From Erwinia sp. SLM-02 (lineage in GTDB: Bacteria; Pseudomonadota; Gammaproteobacteria; Enterobacterales; Enterobacteriaceae): a DNA stretch of 64,000 nucleotides. Below the pieces are notes generated by a model. The model ran no database searches. It worked only from the letters and a program-made list of their open reading frames with translations, and was not told the DNA's origin. Shown piece by piece: positions 61,599 through 64,000 of this stretch (positions within the stretch are counted from its first letter, which is position 1; the number at the start of each line of letters is the position of its first letter). The position numbers and the translations under genes were made by a program. The stretch lies in contig NZ_JAQISN010000003.1 in the NCBI RefSeq assembly GCF_037450285.1, forward strand, positions 434,001-498,000, given 5' to 3'.

Positions 61599-63044
61599 AT
61601 GAAAAAAACAACGTTAGTACTAAGCGCACTGGCCTTCAGCATTGGACTGGCAATGAACCCTGTTACCGCCAGTGCCGCTGAAACCGCGTCATCATCCACG
61701 TCGACTCAGCAGCTGCCAAGCCTGGCACCGATGCTGGAAAAAGTCATGCCTTCCGTTGTCAGCATCAATATTGAAGGCAGCACGACGGTACGTACTCCAC
61801 GTCTGCCTCAGCAGTTCCAGCAGTTCTTTGGCGATAATTCTCCTTTCTGCCAGGACGGTTCACCGTTCCAGAGTTCGCCAATGTGCCAGGGCGGCCAGGG
61901 TGGTGGCGGTGCGGGCGGGGATGACACCCAGCAGCAAAAATTCCGTGCGCTGGGATCCGGCGTGGTGATTGATGCCGCTAAAGGCTATGTGGTCACCAAC
62001 AACCACGTGGTGGATAACGCCACTAAAATTCTGGTTCAGCTGAGCGACGGCCGTAAATATGACGCGAAAGTCATCGGTAAAGATCCGCGCTCTGATATCG
62101 CGCTGATCCAGCTGAAAGATGCCAAAAACCTGACCGCAGTGAAAATTGCCGACTCCGACAGCCTGCGCGTAGGGGATTACACCGTGGCTATCGGTAACCC
62201 ATATGGTCTGGGCGAAACCGTGACCTCTGGCATTGTATCCGCGCTGGGCCGTAGCGGCCTGAACGTTGAAAACTATGAAAACTTTATCCAGACCGATGCC
62301 GCCATCAACCGGGGTAACTCCGGCGGTGCGCTGGTTAACCTCAACGGCGAACTGATCGGGATTAACACTGCGATTCTGGCACCGGACGGCGGTAACATCG
62401 GTATCGGTTTCGCTATCCCAAGTAATATGGTGAAAAATCTGACCGGCCAGATGGTTGAGTTCGGCCAGGTGAAACGCGGTGAGCTGGGGATTATGGGTAC
62501 CGAGCTGAACTCCGAACTGGCGAAGGCAATGAAAGTGGATGCCCAGCGCGGTGCGTTCGTCAGCCAGGTACTGCCGAAGTCCTCTGCGGCGCAGGCCGGG
62601 GTGAAGGCCGGTGACGTGATTGTTTCCCTGAACAAAAAGCCGATCTCCAGCTTTGCCGCGCTGCGCGCTGAAGTCGGATCGCTGCCGGTAGGCACGAAGA
62701 TGGAACTGGGCCTGATCCGCGATGGCAAACCGCTAACGGTGAACGTTGAGCTGCAGCAGGGTGCGGGCGTGAAGGTGGATTCCGGCACGATTTACACCGG
62801 CGTGGAAGGTGCTGCACTGAGCAACTACGACAGTAAAAACGTGAAGGGCGTGAAGGTCGACAGCGTGAAAGCCGGTTCGGCCGCCGCGCGCATCGGTCTG
62901 AAGAAAGACGATGTGATCCTCGGGGTTAACCAGCAGCCGATTACCAATCTGGGCGAGCTGCGTAAAATCCTGGATGCGAAACCGTCCGTGCTGGCGCTGA
63001 ATATTCAGCGCGGCGACAGCAGTATTTATCTGTTGATGCAGTAG
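61599..63044 (+). CDS. degP: Periplasmic serine protease/chaperone DegP (HtrA)
   Basis: Degrades or holds misfolded envelope proteins. 481 residues. Signal peptide to about residue 26 (NPVTASA). The protease domain has His in TNNHVVDNA, Asp in DPRSDIALIQL and Ser in RGNSGGAL; two PDZ domains follow. The LA loop (FGDNSPFCQ...MCQGGQGGGGAGG) keeps the two cysteines and is Gly-rich. ATG 61599 starts the signal peptide. Confidence 0.97.
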   Translation: MKKTTLVLSALAFSIGLAMNPVTASAAETASSSTSTQQLPSLAPMLEKVMPSVVSINIEGSTTVRTPRLPQQFQQFFGDNSPFCQDGSPFQSSPMCQGGQGGGGAGGDDTQQQKFRALGSGVVIDAAKGYVVTNNHVVDNATKILVQLSDGRKYDAKVIGKDPRSDIALIQLKDAKNLTAVKIADSDSLRVGDYTVAIGNPYGLGETVTSGIVSALGRSGLNVENYENFIQTDAAINRGNSGGALVNLNGELIGINTAILAPDGGNIGIGFAIPSNMVKNLTGQMVEFGQVKRGELGIMGTELNSELAKAMKVDAQRGAFVSQVLPKSSAAQAGVKAGDVIVSLNKKPISSFAALRAEVGSLPVGTKMELGLIRDGKPLTVNVELQQGAGVKVDSGTIYTGVEGAALSNYDSKNVKGVKVDSVKAGSAAARIGLKKDDVILGVNQQPITNLGELRKILDAKPSVLALNIQRGDSSIYLLMQ

Positions 63045-63092
63045 TGATTGAGCGACGGTCGGTTATCCGGCCGTCGCTGACGGACAATAAAA

Positions 63093-63127
63093 AAAACGGT
63101 GCTATCTGATAGCACCGTTTTTTTTAT
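63093..63127. terminator. Bidirectional terminator between degP and yaeH
   Basis: ACGGTGCTAT / ATAGCACCGT hairpin with A-run before and T-run after, suited to both convergent genes. E. coli has cdaR in this position; it is absent. Confidence 0.93.
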
Positions 63128-63145
63128 TCTGCTGAACGCAATGAA

Positions 63146-63538
63146 TTAACGACCGCCGCGGGTCAGCTTATCCAGGTCAGATTCGATTTCAGCGATCTTA
63201 TTCGATACCACACTTTCCAGGTGACGCAGATCGTCAAGGATTTTGCGTTTCAGATCGACTTCAACCCGATCGCGCTGGCAGATCTGATCCAGTTCATCAA
63301 TCACATAGCGCAGGTTCGGGCTGATTTCCTGAATTTCTTTGTAGCCCTGGCTGGCGTTATCGGCCACCACGGTTTTACGCTGGCGTGGATATTTAAATTT
63401 GACGCTTTTGGCAAAGAACTCGCCTTTATCCTTACGGAAATAGATTTTCAGGATGTCGTTATTCGCTTCCTGACGCAGGCTGTAGCGATCGATATCTTCA
63501 GGCGAGGTAATACCGAGACCTTTTAAATTGTCATACAT
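63146..63538 (-). CDS. yaeH: UPF0325 family protein YaeH
   Basis: Conserved protein of 130 residues (E. coli 128), nearly identical over IDRYSLRQEANNDILKIYF and FFAKSVKFKYPRQRKTVVAD. It is charged, with a C-terminal half likely to form a coiled coil (LDDLRHLESVVSNKIAEIESDLDKL). Function unknown. It lies between degP and dapD. Confidence 0.95.
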   Translation of the reverse strand: MYDNLKGLGITSPEDIDRYSLRQEANNDILKIYFRKDKGEFFAKSVKFKYPRQRKTVVADNASQGYKEIQEISPNLRYVIDELDQICQRDRVEVDLKRKILDDLRHLESVVSNKIAEIESDLDKLTRGGR

Positions 63539-63559
63539 AGCATTGGTTCCTTATAAGTT

Positions 63560-63670
63560 AGGTGACGATCCGGCTGCGCGTCGTGACTACTGCGTTGTGC
63601 AGAGCTGGCCTTCCTCACGTACTTGATACGTTGCGGTGGCTGCGCGCTTACGCCTTGTCTTCACTTAGCT
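63560..63670. repeat. Possible dispersed intergenic repeat
   Basis: The 334-bp gap between yaeH and dapD has no gene. Part of it (TTCCTCACGTAC ... GGTGGCTGCGCGC) resembles intergenic repeats I recall from other enterobacteria, and includes the dyad ACGTA/TACGT at 63617-63631. Only one copy is in this window, so the repeat status cannot be shown here. Confidence 0.3.
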
Positions 63671-63844
63671 CGTGTGTTTCAAACTACGGTGTATCCGAAG
63701 GATGCATCTGAAACAGTCAGGATCGTTTAAAATTAATACTGGAATTAACTGGCGCGGATTATACGCCTGGAATGTGCGCAATATCACTATCTGGTGAAAG
63801 GCAAAAAAGCGGTTGTGTAACGAAAAAGCGTAAAGAAAAGATTA

Positions 63845-63864
63845 CGGGCCGCCGAAGCAGCCCG
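63845..63864 (-). terminator. Terminator of dapD
   Basis: GGGC-x-GC / GC-x-GCCC hairpin with a TTCG-type loop on the minus strand, followed by TAATCTTTTC. It lies 8 bp downstream of the dapD stop. Confidence 0.75.
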
Positions 63865-63872
63865 CAGAGGAA

Positions 63873-64000
63873 TCAGTCGATGGTACGCAGTAGCTCGTTA
63901 ATACCGACTTTGCCACGGGTTTTCGCGTCAACTTTCTTCACGATAACCGCGCAGTACAGGCTGTAGCTGCCGTCTTTAGACGGCAGGTTGCCGGAAACAA
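63873..64000 (-). CDS. dapD: Tetrahydrodipicolinate N-succinyltransferase, C-terminal part
   Basis: Lysine/diaminopimelate pathway enzyme. Only the last 42 codons are in the window; the start lies beyond 64000. The minus-strand translation matches the E. coli C-terminus ([19 protein letters not shown], then [13 protein letters not shown] before TGA). Confidence 0.93.

Noticed and set aside
1..64000. CRISPR arrays, tRNA or rRNA genes, toxin-antitoxin pairs, prophage or transposase genes
   Set aside because: Both strands were read for regular short repeats, cloverleaf-like sequences, integrases and transposase motifs; none could be supported.

Overview
This is a stretch of enterobacterial chromosome. 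Gene order and protein sequences follow the Escherichia coli aceE-to-dapD segment (pdh, acnB, speDE, cueO, hpt, can, pan, pcnB, dksA, mrcB, fhu, hemL, erpA, mtnN, dgt, degP, dapD), but the details point to Erwiniaceae, most likely Erwinia or a close relative. AceF has two lipoyl domains instead of the three of E. coli. yacH, gcd, clcA and cdaR are missing from their E. coli positions. A BioMNY transporter, an acyl-CoA gene cluster and a putrescine-degradation cluster lie between lpdA and acnB. I found no rRNA or tRNA gene, CRISPR array, prophage or intact transposase.

Layout. 1-6 kb: aceE-aceF and lpdA (pyruvate dehydrogenase). 6.1-8.8 kb: an SDR oxidoreductase followed by bioMNY, with a BirA-like operator upstream. 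8.8-9.8 kb: a gene-free block of structured GC-rich repeats. 9.8-14.9 kb: enoyl reductase, thioesterase, acyl-CoA ligase, thiolase and crotonase genes with a LysR regulator, then an aldo/keto reductase. 17-21.3 kb: an aldehyde dehydrogenase-permease-aminotransferase operon that probably turns putrescine into GABA. 21.5-22.2 kb: a second block of the same repeats. 22.5-25.1 kb: acnB. 25.3-36.3 kb: a LysR/LysE pair, yacL, speDE, yacC, cueO with a CueR-type promoter, a Cys/Met-metabolism PLP gene, hpt, can and an ABC exporter. 36.4-43.5 kb: a leftward run panD-panC-panB-folK-pcnB-gluQ-dksA-sfsA-thpR. 43.6-55.9 kb: hrpB, mrcB, an acid phosphatase and fhuACDB. 56-64 kb: hemL, erpA, a small secreted protein, btuF-mtnN, dgt, degP with a sigma-E promoter, yaeH and the 3' end of dapD.

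The backbone genes are mostly intact and ordinary. The most interesting material is the repeat family at both ends of the 9.8-21.4 kb accessory block. Each copy of about 190-210 bp folds into a long outer stem enclosing an internal hairpin with a GTCCT or GTCCCT loop and an A/G mismatch. The stem sequences differ completely between copies while pairing is kept, which is covariation visible inside one window. Copies occur as plus/minus inverted pairs. Other points worth checking are a thiolase lacking its second catalytic cysteine, a ThpR lacking its first catalytic histidine, a crotonase with a 13-residue tandem repeat, an AUU start for pcnB, and a 19-bp-spacer CueR promoter.
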